Positions 27,157 through 35,411 of a stretch of DNA of 64,000 nucleotides are shown here, piece after piece. Location: the NCBI RefSeq assembly GCF_000230995.2, contig NC_019973.1:2246001-2310000 (forward strand), in the 5' to 3' direction. The notes beneath the pieces are model-generated. The model searched no databases. It was not told where the DNA came from and saw only the letters and a program-made list of their open reading frames with translations. The position numbers were made by a program, and so were the translations under genes. How positions within the stretch are numbered: the first letter of the stretch is position 1; each line of letters begins with the position of its first letter. The stretch is from Mesorhizobium australicum WSM2073. GTDB lineage: Bacteria > Pseudomonadota > Alphaproteobacteria > Rhizobiales > Rhizobiaceae.

Positions 27157-27341
27157 CTTGGTCTCCTTCGTACCGGACCGTGCAGTTTCTTGCAGGGGAT
27201 GCAGTCCGGCTTTACGAATGACTAATATGGGACCGTGGCTGAACGGGGGCTGAACGAAAATTTGGCCGCACGCATTCTTTCACCGCCTCAAAACCGCACC
27301 TTTCGGCGCGGACCTGACTGTGGAGCCGGTCCGAAGCCGGC

Positions 27342-27554
27342 TCAGCCGACCGACAGGTTGACGGCCTTGGGTCCCTTGCCGCGCTTGTCCGGCTCGGTGT
27401 CGAATGTCACTTTCTGCCCATCTTCGAGACCGGGGAGACCCGACGCCTGCACGGCCGAAATATGGACGAAGACATCCTTCGCGCCATCATCCGGTGTGAT
27501 GAAGCCGAAGCCCTTGGCATGGTTGAAAAATTTGACGGTGCCGGTCTGCGGCAT
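27342..27554 (-). CDS. cold-shock protein, CspA family (copy 1)
   Basis: The 70-residue OB-fold RNA chaperone has RNP1 (KGFGFITP) and RNP2 (VFVHISA). The start [10 protein letters not shown] at 27554 has AAGGAG six bases upstream. A close paralogue lies 320 bp upstream on the same strand. A 13-bp sequence, TTCGGGCATTTGC read on this strand, occurs 41 bases before the start and recurs in the leader of the paralogue. Confidence 0.95.
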   Translation of the reverse strand: MPQTGTVKFFNHAKGFGFITPDDGAKDVFVHISAVQASGLPGLEDGQKVTFDTEPDKRGKGPKAVNLSVG

Positions 27555-27872
27555 GGGAAGCTCCTTTGATCCCATAAACTCCAGTCTCGGGCCGGCAAAT
27601 GCCCGAATGCAAATTTGTCCTTTATTTTAGCGCTATCGGCAAGAGAAAGTTTTGCTGGCACTTAAAGCACGTCGCTTTAAGTGCTTGTTTTGATGCGCGT
27701 CATTGGCCCGGACCCGGGATGAACTTCCGGATGAGATGAGTCTGCGCTGCGCGGCGGACATGAAAAAGGCGCGCCGAAAACCGCCGCGCCTTTCAAAAAC
27801 CCGTCTGCCTGCCCAGGTGCTGGTCAAGCTCCTCGTTCGCCCATCCGCCTGGGATGCGCGCGCGCCGATCGC

Positions 27873-28085
27873 TCAGGCTGCGCGCAGGTTGACCGCCTTC
27901 GGGCCCTTGCCCATGCGGTCCGGCTCGACGTCGAAAGTGACCTTCTGGCCATCGACGAGCGTGCGCAGGCCCGAGGCCTCGATCGCTGAAATGTGGACGA
28001 ACACGTCCTTGGCGCCGCCGTCGGGCGTGATGAAACCGAAGCCTTTGGTCGCATTGAAGAATTTAACGGTGCCGGTCTGGGCCAT
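27873..28085 (-). CDS. cold-shock protein, CspA family (copy 2)
   Basis: The 70-residue paralogue of the preceding protein has the same RNP1 and RNP2 motifs and begins [18 protein letters not shown]. It ends AVNLRAA against AVNLSVG in copy 1. The shared 13-bp leader sequence is about 188 bases upstream, so this message has a longer leader. A small hairpin (CCCCG/CGGGG, 28197-28214) lies in the leader. Long structured leaders are usual for csp genes. Confidence 0.95.
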   Translation of the reverse strand: MAQTGTVKFFNATKGFGFITPDGGAKDVFVHISAIEASGLRTLVDGQKVTFDVEPDRMGKGPKAVNLRAA

Positions 28086-28669
28086 TGGGGAAACTCCTTC
28101 ACCCGTTCAGTCTTGGTGGTCCTGCCCGCCACCTGGCGTCGAGGGCAGTTCCTGGTGGTTGCTTTCGGCAGTCATGCATTGGCGCATGGTCAAACCCCCC
28201 GCCGAAAAACGGGGCCGTCAGAGATTCACAGTATCGGGGAAAGGTCGTCCAAAACGTTCCGCTCTCCGGGTCGCAAATGCCCGAACACAGAATTTATCGC
28301 ACGGAAACGTGAAGGTTGCAAGATAGCGCCGCGGGCCGCCGCCCTTGGCGCATCCCGACGCAAAAATCGACCGATCAAAGCGTCGACCGGCCGCAAATAG
28401 GCTTCGTTGGCGGAAGGGTCATCGGCCCACAGCACCGGTCATGGATGGGCCAGGAGCGACGATTGCCGGGGACGCGGCTGGGGCCCATCGGTTCGGGTGT
28501 CGTTCTCTTACAGAAGCCGCAAACAAGGGTTGCAATTGGCGGTGGAATGACGACGATCACGCCATTGGGTGACTGATCCAAATCTTGTTTTGATCGATAT
28601 CATCATCAACGAACCGCCACGCAGTCTTGGGCGGTACGGACCGGGACGGGGATCGAGGGAGAGACGATC
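28086..28669. other. gap holding the cold-shock leader; otherwise no gene seen
   Basis: Over these 584 bp I see only the presumed leader and promoter of the second csp gene: the 13-bp motif at 28273-28285, an AT-rich GATAAATT block beside it and one hairpin at 28197-28214. Short open frames here lack ribosome sites. The right end must contain the promoter of the Kazal-like gene. Confidence 0.6.
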
Positions 28670-29080
28670 ATGAGGTTTCTTGCGGCGATCTTTTCACGGC
28701 AGGTTTTTGCCGTCCTTTTCCTGTCGGCAATTCTTGCCGCCTGCACGGTCGTCGTCGATGACGGACCTGGGCCGCGACCGCGTCCGCCGCGCCCTGAACC
28801 GCAATTCTGCACCAAGCAATACGAGCCGGTCTGCGCCCGGCGCGGCGGAGATCGCCAGACCTTCGCCAATGCCTGTCTGGCCGATCGGGCGGGTTACCGC
28901 ATCGTGCGTGACGGCGCCTGTCACGGCGGTGATGGCGGTGATGGCGGTGGCGAGAAGACGTTCTGCACCCGCGAATATGCTCCGGTGTGCGCCCGCCGGC
29001 ATGGAGAGATGCGCACCTTCCCCAACGCCTGCGAGGCGCGGGCCTCGGACTACCGCATCGTCGGCGAGGGGCCGTGCTGA
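28670..29080 (+). CDS. lipoprotein with two Kazal-like domains
   Basis: The 136-residue protein has a signal peptide with lipobox LAAC (Cys25) and a short Pro/Arg linker. Two copies of a Kazal-type inhibitor pattern follow: CTKQYEPVCARRGGDRQTF then NACLA, and CTREYAPVCARRHGEMRTF then NACEA. Cysteines 47, 55, 69, 84 and 99, 107, 121, 136 have identical spacing (8, 14, 15), so the second domain is a duplication. A Gly/Asp linker of GDGG units joins them. Envelope-anchored inhibition of serine proteases is the likely role. Classical Kazal domains have six cysteines; each unit here has four. Confidence 0.85.
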   Translation: MRFLAAIFSRQVFAVLFLSAILAACTVVVDDGPGPRPRPPRPEPQFCTKQYEPVCARRGGDRQTFANACLADRAGYRIVRDGACHGGDGGDGGGEKTFCTREYAPVCARRHGEMRTFPNACEARASDYRIVGEGPC

Positions 29081-29113
29081 GATTCTGCCGTCTCCCGCAT
29101 GAGGGGAAGGCCA

Positions 29114-29731
29114 TTATTTGTCCACGCCAACATAAGCTTTGCTCTTGAGCAGGCCGGCCAGATGAGCAGCGTTTGAGGCCGCCATTTCGATGGCTTCGGT
29201 AACCTTGGCGGGGGTTTTCGGCAGGTCGACGTAATTGACGTCATGCATGGCTTCACCGACCCAGTAGACGCCGCCATTGGCGGGAATGGTGAAGCCGACA
29301 TCGTTCAGCGCCTGGAAGCACTCCGCATGGCAATGATGCGCGCCGTCCTCGTTGCCGACGATCGCCACTAGGGCCACCTTGCCGGCGGCCGGCATGCGGC
29401 CCTTGTCGTCGGTCTCCTCGAGAAAGGCGTCCATCCGCTCCATGACGCGCTTGGCGACGCTCGATGGTTGGCCCAACCAGATCGGCAAGCCGAGAATGAA
29501 GATATCGGCGGCCAGGATCTTTTCGCGCAGGCCAGGCCAGTCGTCGCCCCTGCCCATGTCGGAGAGCACGCCAGGCTTGATGTCATGATCAAGCGTGCGC
29601 ACGACCTCGCCTTCCACGCCATGCGGTTTGAGCGCCGCGAGCAGATCGGCGATGATCTTGTCGGTGGACGATTTTTCCTTGTCGCCGGATGCTTTCAGCG
29701 AACAGTTGAGGGCAAAGGCGGTGAGGGACAT
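29114..29731 (-). CDS. flavodoxin-fold NAD(P)H-dependent reductase
   Basis: The 205-residue protein starts MSLTAFALNCSLKASG, with the FMN phosphate loop in NCSLKASGDKEKSSTDKI. Further patterns are DIFILGLPIWLGQPSSVAKRVMERMDAF and ALVAIVGNEDGAHHCHAECFQALNDVGF. It fits NADPH-dependent FMN reductases of the flavodoxin_2/WrbA superfamily. Partner and substrate unknown. The start has AGGAG; eleven further upstream codons are open but not needed. Confidence 0.85.
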   Translation of the reverse strand: MSLTAFALNCSLKASGDKEKSSTDKIIADLLAALKPHGVEGEVVRTLDHDIKPGVLSDMGRGDDWPGLREKILAADIFILGLPIWLGQPSSVAKRVMERMDAFLEETDDKGRMPAAGKVALVAIVGNEDGAHHCHAECFQALNDVGFTIPANGGVYWVGEAMHDVNYVDLPKTPAKVTEAIEMAASNAAHLAGLLKSKAYVGVDK

Positions 29732-29810
29732 CGCAAAACTCCTGCATCTGGTGTGCAGGCTCAACGCCGCGAGGCGTTTGCGGTTGCGCGGTGTGTCGGC
29801 TGGCCTCCGC

Positions 29811-30059
29811 TCAGCTGGCCGGATTGTCGGCCAGTTCGAGATTGTCTTCCGTGGTGACCCGTTCGTGGGTCTCCTGGTCGCTGCGGATGCGGTATTGCGG
29901 GGAACCGTCCTTGACCGGCAGCCTGCTCTTGATCTCGAACAGTTCCGCGGCCTTGTTGACCAAGCCGGTCCGGCTTTTCATCCGCACGGTCTGGCCGATG
30001 GCGAAGAGATGCGAGGGGGTGTCGGTGCGCGGTCGCGCATTCTGTTGAAAACGGATCAT
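29811..30059 (-). CDS. conserved small protein, unknown function (second of pair)
   Basis: The 82-residue basic protein (MIRFQQNARPRTDT...) contains HLFAIGQTVRMKSRTGL and AELFEIKSRLPVKDGSPQYRIRSDQETHERVTTEDNLE. The compact beta-rich look resembles small SH3- or Hypervirulence-type domains, but I do not recognise it. Its start overlaps the stop of the preceding gene by four bases, so they are translated together. Confidence 0.72.
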   Translation of the reverse strand: MIRFQQNARPRTDTPSHLFAIGQTVRMKSRTGLVNKAAELFEIKSRLPVKDGSPQYRIRSDQETHERVTTEDNLELADNPAS

Positions 30060-30325
30060 GCTGCATTCTCCCGGTCGCGCACCAGCGCGGTTTCGAGGTC
30101 CAGGTGGTCGATGGCGACGAGCTGGCTGGTGAGCGGGTTGTTCACCGCCTTTGCCGGCAGATGGATGAAGGTGGCGACGCGGCGCCAGGCAAGCCGCGAC
30201 ATGCCCTCGATCAACTCCTCGTCGTGATCGATGTCGTAGTCGCCGGCCGGCAGTTGTCCTTCCAGGCCACCGAGCATGAATGGCGCGGTGAAATGGGCGA
30301 TGGAACGGGTGGTGCGGTCGGGCAT
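30056..30325 (-). CDS. conserved small protein, unknown function (first of pair)
   Basis: The 89-residue protein (MPDRTTRSIAHFTAPFMLGGLEGQLPAGDYDIDHDEELIEGMSRLAW in segments) has a beta-rich start and LAWRRVATFIHLPAKA. No family is recognised, but pairs of this size occur in rhizobia. Start at 30325 follows an AGGACA; a longer frame up to 30397 lacks support. It is coupled to the next gene by an ATGA overlap. The two probably act together. Confidence 0.7.
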   Translation of the reverse strand: MPDRTTRSIAHFTAPFMLGGLEGQLPAGDYDIDHDEELIEGMSRLAWRRVATFIHLPAKAVNNPLTSQLVAIDHLDLETALVRDRENAA

Positions 30326-30594
30326 TGTCCTGGCCTTTTGGGATGAGATTGGCGGGTCGAGAACCTCTGACGCCGCGAGATGCCAATTCTGGCCCAAACC
30401 ATATGTGATATATAACGGAAATCGGCGCTCTATTCAAGAATAATAACGGAATTCCTTGCTTCGATTTGAAAAATAGACGGATATTAATTTTAGAATAAAT
30501 CTGCTATGGCTGCGGATATCTTCGAAAATTTCTTGGAGACGTTCCGAGTTTTTCCTCGGCGCTTATGTTTTTATTTTTCAAAGGGGATAAAGCC

Positions 30595-30813
30595 ATGGAT
30601 TCAATCAGAACTTCGAAAGGGAAGAGCATGGCGATCAATCCGATCGTCAGGTCAATCGCCACGTACCCCATTGGCGCTGCCGGAAAGCCGATGGCCGTCC
30701 AGTCGGCGCGGCTGACCATCAGAAGGGACGAGGCGGCAAGGCGAACGATCTCCGATACCGATGGAACTGTGAGGCGGGCCAGGCAGGTTGCAGAGACCAA
30801 TCGCCTGATTTGA
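30595..30813 (+). CDS. possible small ORF, unknown
   Basis: The 72-codon frame (MDSIRTSKGKSMAINPIV...) follows AAGGGGAT at a workable distance. It sits next to an unusually AT-rich stretch (about 30400-30590). The product is basic and polar, with no domain. The ribosome site favours translation; the lack of recognisable similarity does not. Confidence 0.3.
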   Translation: MDSIRTSKGKSMAINPIVRSIATYPIGAAGKPMAVQSARLTIRRDEAARRTISDTDGTVRRARQVAETNRLI

Positions 30814-31013
30814 TCGCTTTCGCCGCGACGTGAGGCGCAGAATCAAGCAAAGCCTTGAACCTGTAACGCCGATGGCCTAGATCGCGGCAGGCGCACGAAC
30901 ACGGTAGGTGTCCCATCAACAGAGATCAGAGAAGAGCGGCGGGTGCGGGGACCAAGCCTGGCGCGGCCAAGTCTGGCGGGGGAGGACAGCCGCCGCTGGG
31001 CCTCGACCAGTAT

Positions 31014-32648
31014 GTGCAGCAGGCATTGCAACTGCACCAGGCCGGGCGCCGGCAGGAGGCCGAGGCGATCTACCGCCAGGTGCTGACGCGTCAGCCCAAA
31101 CACGCGGCCGCGGCGCATTTCCTGGGGTTGCTGCTGCACCAGACGGGGCGCAGCGAAGAAGGCATGGATTTCCTCGAACAGTCGGTTCAGCTGCAGCCGA
31201 CCAATCCCGACTTCCTCAACAATCTCGGCACGGTGATGCGCGATCTGGGCCGTGTCGCGGCGGCGATCGATTTCTTCCGCGGCGCGGTGGACCTGCGGCC
31301 GGAGCAGCTCGCGGCGCGCGACAATCTCGGCTCGTCGCTTAAGCAGATCGGCCGGTTCGACGAGGCCGAGGACATCTATCGCGGCACGGTGCAGCGCAAT
31401 CCATTCCACGTGCGCGCCCGTATCGGGCTTGCCGAAACCCTGCAGGAAGCCGGACGCCTCGACGAGGCGCTGGCTGTCTTCCAGGAGGCACTGACCATCC
31501 GGCCTAGGGATGCCGACCTGCTGCACGGACTGGGCGTCGGGCTGATGGAAAAGGGCAAGCTCGACGAGGCGACCGGCCTGTTCCGGCAGGCGGTGGCGAT
31601 CCAGCCCGGCATGGCCCGCGCGTGGCTGATGCTGACGCAGGTCAAGCGCCAGAAGGAGCGCGATGCCGAAATGGCTGGCATGGAGGCGCAGCACGCCAAG
31701 GCGCCTCAGGACAGCCTGGCACGCATGCAGCTGTCGTTTGGCCTCGGCAAGGCCAATGACGATCTCAAGGATTATGGCAGGGCCTTCGACTATTTCGCCG
31801 AGGGCAATGCCATCCGCCGCAAGGGCATCGACTACGACCCGGTGAAGACGCGCGCCGAATTCGAGGCAATGAAGACGGTGTTCGATGCCGGTTTCTTCGA
31901 AAAGCACAGACCGAGCCCGATTGCCGACGACGCGCCGATCTTCGTCGTCGGCATGCCGCGTTCGGGTACGACGCTGGTCGAACAGATCATCGCCAGTCAC
32001 CCCCAGGTCTATGGCGCGGGTGAGCTCAGCATCCTGAAGACGGCGGTCGGCAAGCAGTTCCCGTCGAACATGCCGGGCGGCTTCCCCTGGGGCGTGGCCG
32101 ACACGGACGATAGGGATTTCGCCGAGGCGGGGCAGGCCTATCTGGACATGCTGCATGCCCGATATCCGCATATGCGCCACGTCACCGACAAGATGCCGGG
32201 CAACTTCCTGCTTGTCGGCTTCATCCACATGATGCTGCCGAAGGCCAGGATCATCCATTGCGCCCGCGATGCGGCGGCGACATGCCTGTCGATCTACAAG
32301 GTGCATTTCCGCGGCGACAGCCACCGCTATGGCTATGAGCTCGGTGAGCTCGCCGATTTCCACAATCTCTACACCGACATCATGGCGCATTGGCACAAGG
32401 TGCTGCCCGGCGTCGTGCACGATGTGCGCTACGAGGATTTCGTCGCCGACCAGGATGGGCAGAGCCGGGCGCTGATCGACTATCTCGGCCTGCCATGGGA
32501 CGATGCCGTGCTGTCGTTCCACGAGACCGACAGGCCGGTGCGCACGGCGTCGGCCGCGCAGGTGCGCCAGCCCATGTACCAGGGCTCGGTCGATCTGTGG
32601 AAGCGCTATGGCGACAGGCTGAAACCACTGCTGGATAAGCTCGGATAG
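31014..32648 (+). CDS. TPR-repeat sulfotransferase
   Basis: The 544-residue protein (counted from GTG 31014) has about six TPR repeats in residues 1-215. The sulfotransferase domain has the PAPS loop VVGMPRSGTTLVEQII (near 313-326), KMPGNFLLVGFIHMMLPKARIIHCARDAAATCLSIY and the C-terminal WKRYGDRLKPLLDKLG. It would sulfate a protein or glycan in the cytoplasm or at the membrane. The start is uncertain: the frame stays open upstream with a plausible N-terminus, NRDQRRAAGAGTKPGAAKS, preceded by AGGTG but with ATC at 30915 where a start would be. Confidence 0.85.
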   Translation: MQQALQLHQAGRRQEAEAIYRQVLTRQPKHAAAAHFLGLLLHQTGRSEEGMDFLEQSVQLQPTNPDFLNNLGTVMRDLGRVAAAIDFFRGAVDLRPEQLAARDNLGSSLKQIGRFDEAEDIYRGTVQRNPFHVRARIGLAETLQEAGRLDEALAVFQEALTIRPRDADLLHGLGVGLMEKGKLDEATGLFRQAVAIQPGMARAWLMLTQVKRQKERDAEMAGMEAQHAKAPQDSLARMQLSFGLGKANDDLKDYGRAFDYFAEGNAIRRKGIDYDPVKTRAEFEAMKTVFDAGFFEKHRPSPIADDAPIFVVGMPRSGTTLVEQIIASHPQVYGAGELSILKTAVGKQFPSNMPGGFPWGVADTDDRDFAEAGQAYLDMLHARYPHMRHVTDKMPGNFLLVGFIHMMLPKARIIHCARDAAATCLSIYKVHFRGDSHRYGYELGELADFHNLYTDIMAHWHKVLPGVVHDVRYEDFVADQDGQSRALIDYLGLPWDDAVLSFHETDRPVRTASAAQVRQPMYQGSVDLWKRYGDRLKPLLDKLG

Positions 32649-32694
32649 GCCGATAGCGCGGTAAGGCCGGCCTGCGAACGGCGGTCGAGCCGTC

Positions 32695-33048
32695 TCAAAG
32701 TTCCATGAAGGGCTGGAAGCCGCCGAAGATCATGCGCTTGCCGTCGAACGGCATCGTGGCCATATCGCGCTGCAGACGAGGGTCGGCCATCACCTTGGCC
32801 ATCACCGCATCGCGATCCTGCCTGGATTTGTATACGGCCCAGGAGAAAACGACGATCTCATCATCCTTGGCCTGAACGGCACGCGGAAACGAGGTGATTT
32901 CGCCATAGGGCACGTCGTCGCCGATGCATTCGACATAGGCGAGCGCGCCATGTTCCATCCATATGGGGCCTGCGAGGTCGGCGAGCTTTTTATAGTCATC
33001 GAGATTTGCCTTCGGCACGGCAAGCACGAAGCCATCGACATAGGACAT
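32695..33048 (-). CDS. DUF1428 family protein
   Basis: The 117-residue protein (MSYVDGFVLAVPKANLDDYKKL...) shows the DUF1428 pattern: MEHGALAYVECIGDDVPYGEITSF, VVFSWAVYKSRQDRDAVMAKVM and MPFDGKRMIFGGFQPFMEL. The fold is a ferredoxin-like dimer of the dimeric alpha-beta barrel group. No activity is known to me. It is followed on the same strand by the VOC gene, 98 bp away. Confidence 0.9.
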   Translation of the reverse strand: MSYVDGFVLAVPKANLDDYKKLADLAGPIWMEHGALAYVECIGDDVPYGEITSFPRAVQAKDDEIVVFSWAVYKSRQDRDAVMAKVMADPRLQRDMATMPFDGKRMIFGGFQPFMEL

Positions 33049-33146
33049 GGTGGTCTCCTCTTTGCTGAATTCGAACGCCGGGTCGGCGGGAATACACCCG
33101 GCGCGATTGGGCGCATCCCCTCGGCGAGGGGCGCGCTCGCTAAAGC

Positions 33147-33563
33147 CTATTCCGTCGGTGCGTTCATTGCCCATGCGACGCCGAAGGGATCCTTCACCTG
33201 GCCCCAGCGGTCGCCCCAGAACATCACCTGCAGCGGCGTGACGGCCTCGCAGCCGGCGTCGACGGCGCGCTTCCACCAAGCGTCGATATCATCCTTGCCG
33301 AGATGGAGCTGCAGCGTATAGCCCTGTGCCGCCTGGTGCGGATGGCCGTGTTCCGGATAGGCGTCGCCTAGCATCAGTGTCGAGCCGTTGATATAGAGAT
33401 GGATATGCATGGTGCGGCCTTTTTCGTCCGCCGGGTAGGCAAAGACTTCCTCGGCCCCGAAAGCCTTCTTGTAGAACTCGGCCGCCTTGATGGCACCGTC
33501 GACCTGAAGATAGGGGGTCAATCCGCCAAGCACTTTTGGCCGGGGTCGGGTCTGGTCGGTCAT
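33147..33563 (-). CDS. VOC-family protein (PhnB/glyoxalase-like)
   Basis: The 138-residue protein has LTPYLQVDGAIKAAEFYKKAFGAEEV, HIHLYINGSTLMLGDAYPEHG and WGDRWGQVKDPFGVAWAM, the PhnB-like branch of the vicinal oxygen chelate fold. Metal-ligand positions look partly kept (His, Glu). A small-molecule dioxygenase, glyoxalase or resistance role is possible and not resolved. Start ATG 33563. Confidence 0.88.
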   Translation of the reverse strand: MTDQTRPRPKVLGGLTPYLQVDGAIKAAEFYKKAFGAEEVFAYPADEKGRTMHIHLYINGSTLMLGDAYPEHGHPHQAAQGYTLQLHLGKDDIDAWWKRAVDAGCEAVTPLQVMFWGDRWGQVKDPFGVAWAMNAPTE

Positions 33564-33784
33564 TGCATGTTCCTCTTCACGTTTGTTTGGTCTTGCGCAC
33601 CACAGGACGGATGAGACGACGGCAATCCTACAGGACGCCGAAAATTTTTGGCCGGGCGACAACCGATGGGTTGGGAAGGCGTGCAACGAACTTGCGTCGG
33701 CGGCTTCCAATCAGAGCGCAATTCTCTCGGCTCCCAAGCTAAAAGAGTTGGATTGCGCGCCGCCTACTCAGCCCGGAGACGACA

Positions 33785-34399
33785 ATGATCCTCTATTATC
33801 AGACCCACTCACCTTTCGCGCGCAAGGCGCTGGTCTTCGCGCATGAGGCAGGCGTCGCCGATCAGCTCCAGGTCATTCATCACGAAACCAGCCCGACCTT
33901 GCACAACGCCAGTGTCCACGCCGAAAACCCGCTAGGCCAAGTGCCGGTGCTGCTGCGTCCGGGTGCGCCGGCGATCTTCGATTCCGACGTCATCTGCGCC
34001 TATCTCGATACGTTGCATGATGACCGGAAGTTGCTGCCGCAGGTCGGCGAGGCACGCTGGCAGGCGTTGCGGCTGCAATCGGCCGCCCAAGGCCTTGCGC
34101 AGACGGGCATCGCCTTGCGCTGGGAGACGGAAAGGAGACCCGAACAGCTGCGCTATGATGCTCTTGCCGAAGGATATCGGCAGAAGATCGAGGCGACCTA
34201 CGACTGGGCCGAGGGCGCCCTTGACGACGAGGCGCCGCTCCATGTTGGACATATTGCGCTAGCCACCACGCTGTCCTGGATGGCGTTCCGTCATCTTCCG
34301 TCGTTTGGTTCGCGGGCGCGGCTGACGCGCTGGTTCGAGGCTTTCGAAAGGCGTGCGTCGATGCGTGCGACGCCGCTTTCGGGCGATACACATGATTGA
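33785..34399 (+). CDS. glutathione S-transferase family protein
   Basis: The 204-residue protein has an N-terminal thioredoxin-like domain (MILYYQTHSPFARKALVFAHEAG, NPLGQVPVLLRPGAPAIFDSDVICAYLD). A helical C-terminal domain follows. The Ser in THSPFARK is the usual glutathione-activating position in bacterial beta/zeta-like enzymes. Substrate unknown. It is monocistronic. Confidence 0.9.
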   Translation: MILYYQTHSPFARKALVFAHEAGVADQLQVIHHETSPTLHNASVHAENPLGQVPVLLRPGAPAIFDSDVICAYLDTLHDDRKLLPQVGEARWQALRLQSAAQGLAQTGIALRWETERRPEQLRYDALAEGYRQKIEATYDWAEGALDDEAPLHVGHIALATTLSWMAFRHLPSFGSRARLTRWFEAFERRASMRATPLSGDTHD

Positions 34400-34427
34400 T
34401 TCGCGCTCGCCTGAGAGGCGGCGAGCG

Positions 34428-34580
34428 TCAACGGTTGTTCCGCGTGTCGAGGATTTCCGGAAAGCCGATATCCTTGCGCAGCGCGGCAGGCAGCGACAGC
34501 AGGATGCGTTCGCTGCGGTGACGGGCGCGCGCCGCGGCATACCGGGTTGCGATGCGGCCGATGGATGACAGGACGGACAT
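34428..34580 (-). CDS. DUF1127 small protein
   Basis: The 50-residue basic protein (MSVLSSIGRIATRYAAARARHRSERILLSLP...) ends with the DUF1127 core LPAALRKDIGFPEI. Small DUF1127 proteins of alphaproteobacteria bind RNA or modulate phosphate and growth-phase responses. AGGGAGA precedes the start. It is convergent with the GST gene, 28 bp apart. Confidence 0.88.
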   Translation of the reverse strand: MSVLSSIGRIATRYAAARARHRSERILLSLPAALRKDIGFPEILDTRNNR

Positions 34581-34717
34581 GACGAATTCTCCCTGGTTTG
34601 GCGCCGGCATCATCGTGTCGGCATCCCAAGGACGGGGCCGCAACGGGCGATCCGACAGATTGCCCGGAAAATTTTTTGTCAGCATTTACATCTCGTTCAG
34701 GCGTCGCCGAGGAGAGC

Positions 34718-35026
34718 CTATGCGACCTTGAGCGTGGGAATAGCCGAAACATCGACCTCACGCTCGGCGTGCCAGGCATCGAAAGCCGCCTGCATCCGAA
34801 GCCAGATCGCGGCGCCGTCGCCGAACAGCTTCCCAAGGCGAGCGGCCACCGCCGGCGAAACCGGCTTCCTTTCGCGGATAATGTCATAGAGCTGCTGCCG
34901 GGATATCCCGAGCAGATTTGCAATTTCCACCTTGGTCTTTCCAGTTGCCGGGATAATGTCCTCAAGCAGCGCTCCCGGGTGGGAGGGGCAACGCTCGATC
35001 GGACGCGTCGGCTCGTGCACGGTCAT
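34718..35026 (-). CDS. higA: HigA-type antitoxin
   Basis: The 102-residue helix-turn-helix protein has HPGALLEDIIPATGKTKVEIANLLGISRQQLYDIIRERKPVSPAVAARLGKLFGDGAAIWLRMQAAFD, read here as the VapI/HigA pattern. It neutralises the HigB-type toxin encoded 27 bp upstream and represses the operon. Toxin-first order fits HigBA. Two matched inverted repeats upstream of higB are the probable operators. Confidence 0.92.
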   Translation of the reverse strand: MTVHEPTRPIERCPSHPGALLEDIIPATGKTKVEIANLLGISRQQLYDIIRERKPVSPAVAARLGKLFGDGAAIWLRMQAAFDAWHAEREVDVSAIPTLKVA

Positions 35027-35053
35027 ACGTCGAACTTCTCCAATCTGGCCGCC

Positions 35054-35332
35054 TCAGTGATATTGCTCGAAATCGACGCGGGCGGCGTCGTTACCGTCGA
35101 ATTCAAATGTAATGCACCACGGACCATTGACGTGGACCGTGTAGCGGATGGGATCGAGGCCTTTCAGCGAATGGAAGTCGAAGCCGGGAAGGTTCATCTC
35201 CTCCGGCTTTTCCGATGCTTCCAGGCGGTCAAGCCGAACAAGGATGCGCTTGTGCATCTTGGCATCGATCTTGCCGGTTTTTCCGGTTTGAAAAAGGTCG
35301 GACAGCGCCTTGTTCTTGAACGATTTGATCAT
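35054..35332 (-). CDS. higB: HigB/RelE-type mRNA interferase toxin
   Basis: The 92-residue protein (MIKSFKNKALSDLFQTGKTGKI...) has HKRILVRLDRLEASEKPEEMNLPGFDFHSLKG and RYTVHVNGPWCITFEF, typical of HigB toxins that cleave mRNA on the ribosome. ATG 35332 gives the usual length; a frame from 35395 would run through the operators. It is followed by higA. Confidence 0.92.
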   Translation of the reverse strand: MIKSFKNKALSDLFQTGKTGKIDAKMHKRILVRLDRLEASEKPEEMNLPGFDFHSLKGLDPIRYTVHVNGPWCITFEFDGNDAARVDFEQYH

Positions 35333-35338
35333 GACATA

Positions 35339-35392
35339 TGTAAACAGATCGCTTACACAAATCAAGAACCCTGTAAGCAAATAATTTACAGG
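35339..35392. promoter_or_regulatory. two TGTAA-N9-TTACA operators of higBA
   Basis: CCTGTAA-N9-TTACAGG is at 35370-35392 and TGTAA-N9-TTACA at 35339-35357, the latter 7 bp from the higB start. Both have the same half-site and the same 9-base spacer. Their centres are 33 bp apart, about three helical turns, which suits cooperative binding of HigA dimers. Confidence 0.8.
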
Positions 35393-35411
35393 CATGCCGA
35401 TCTCCCGCCGC

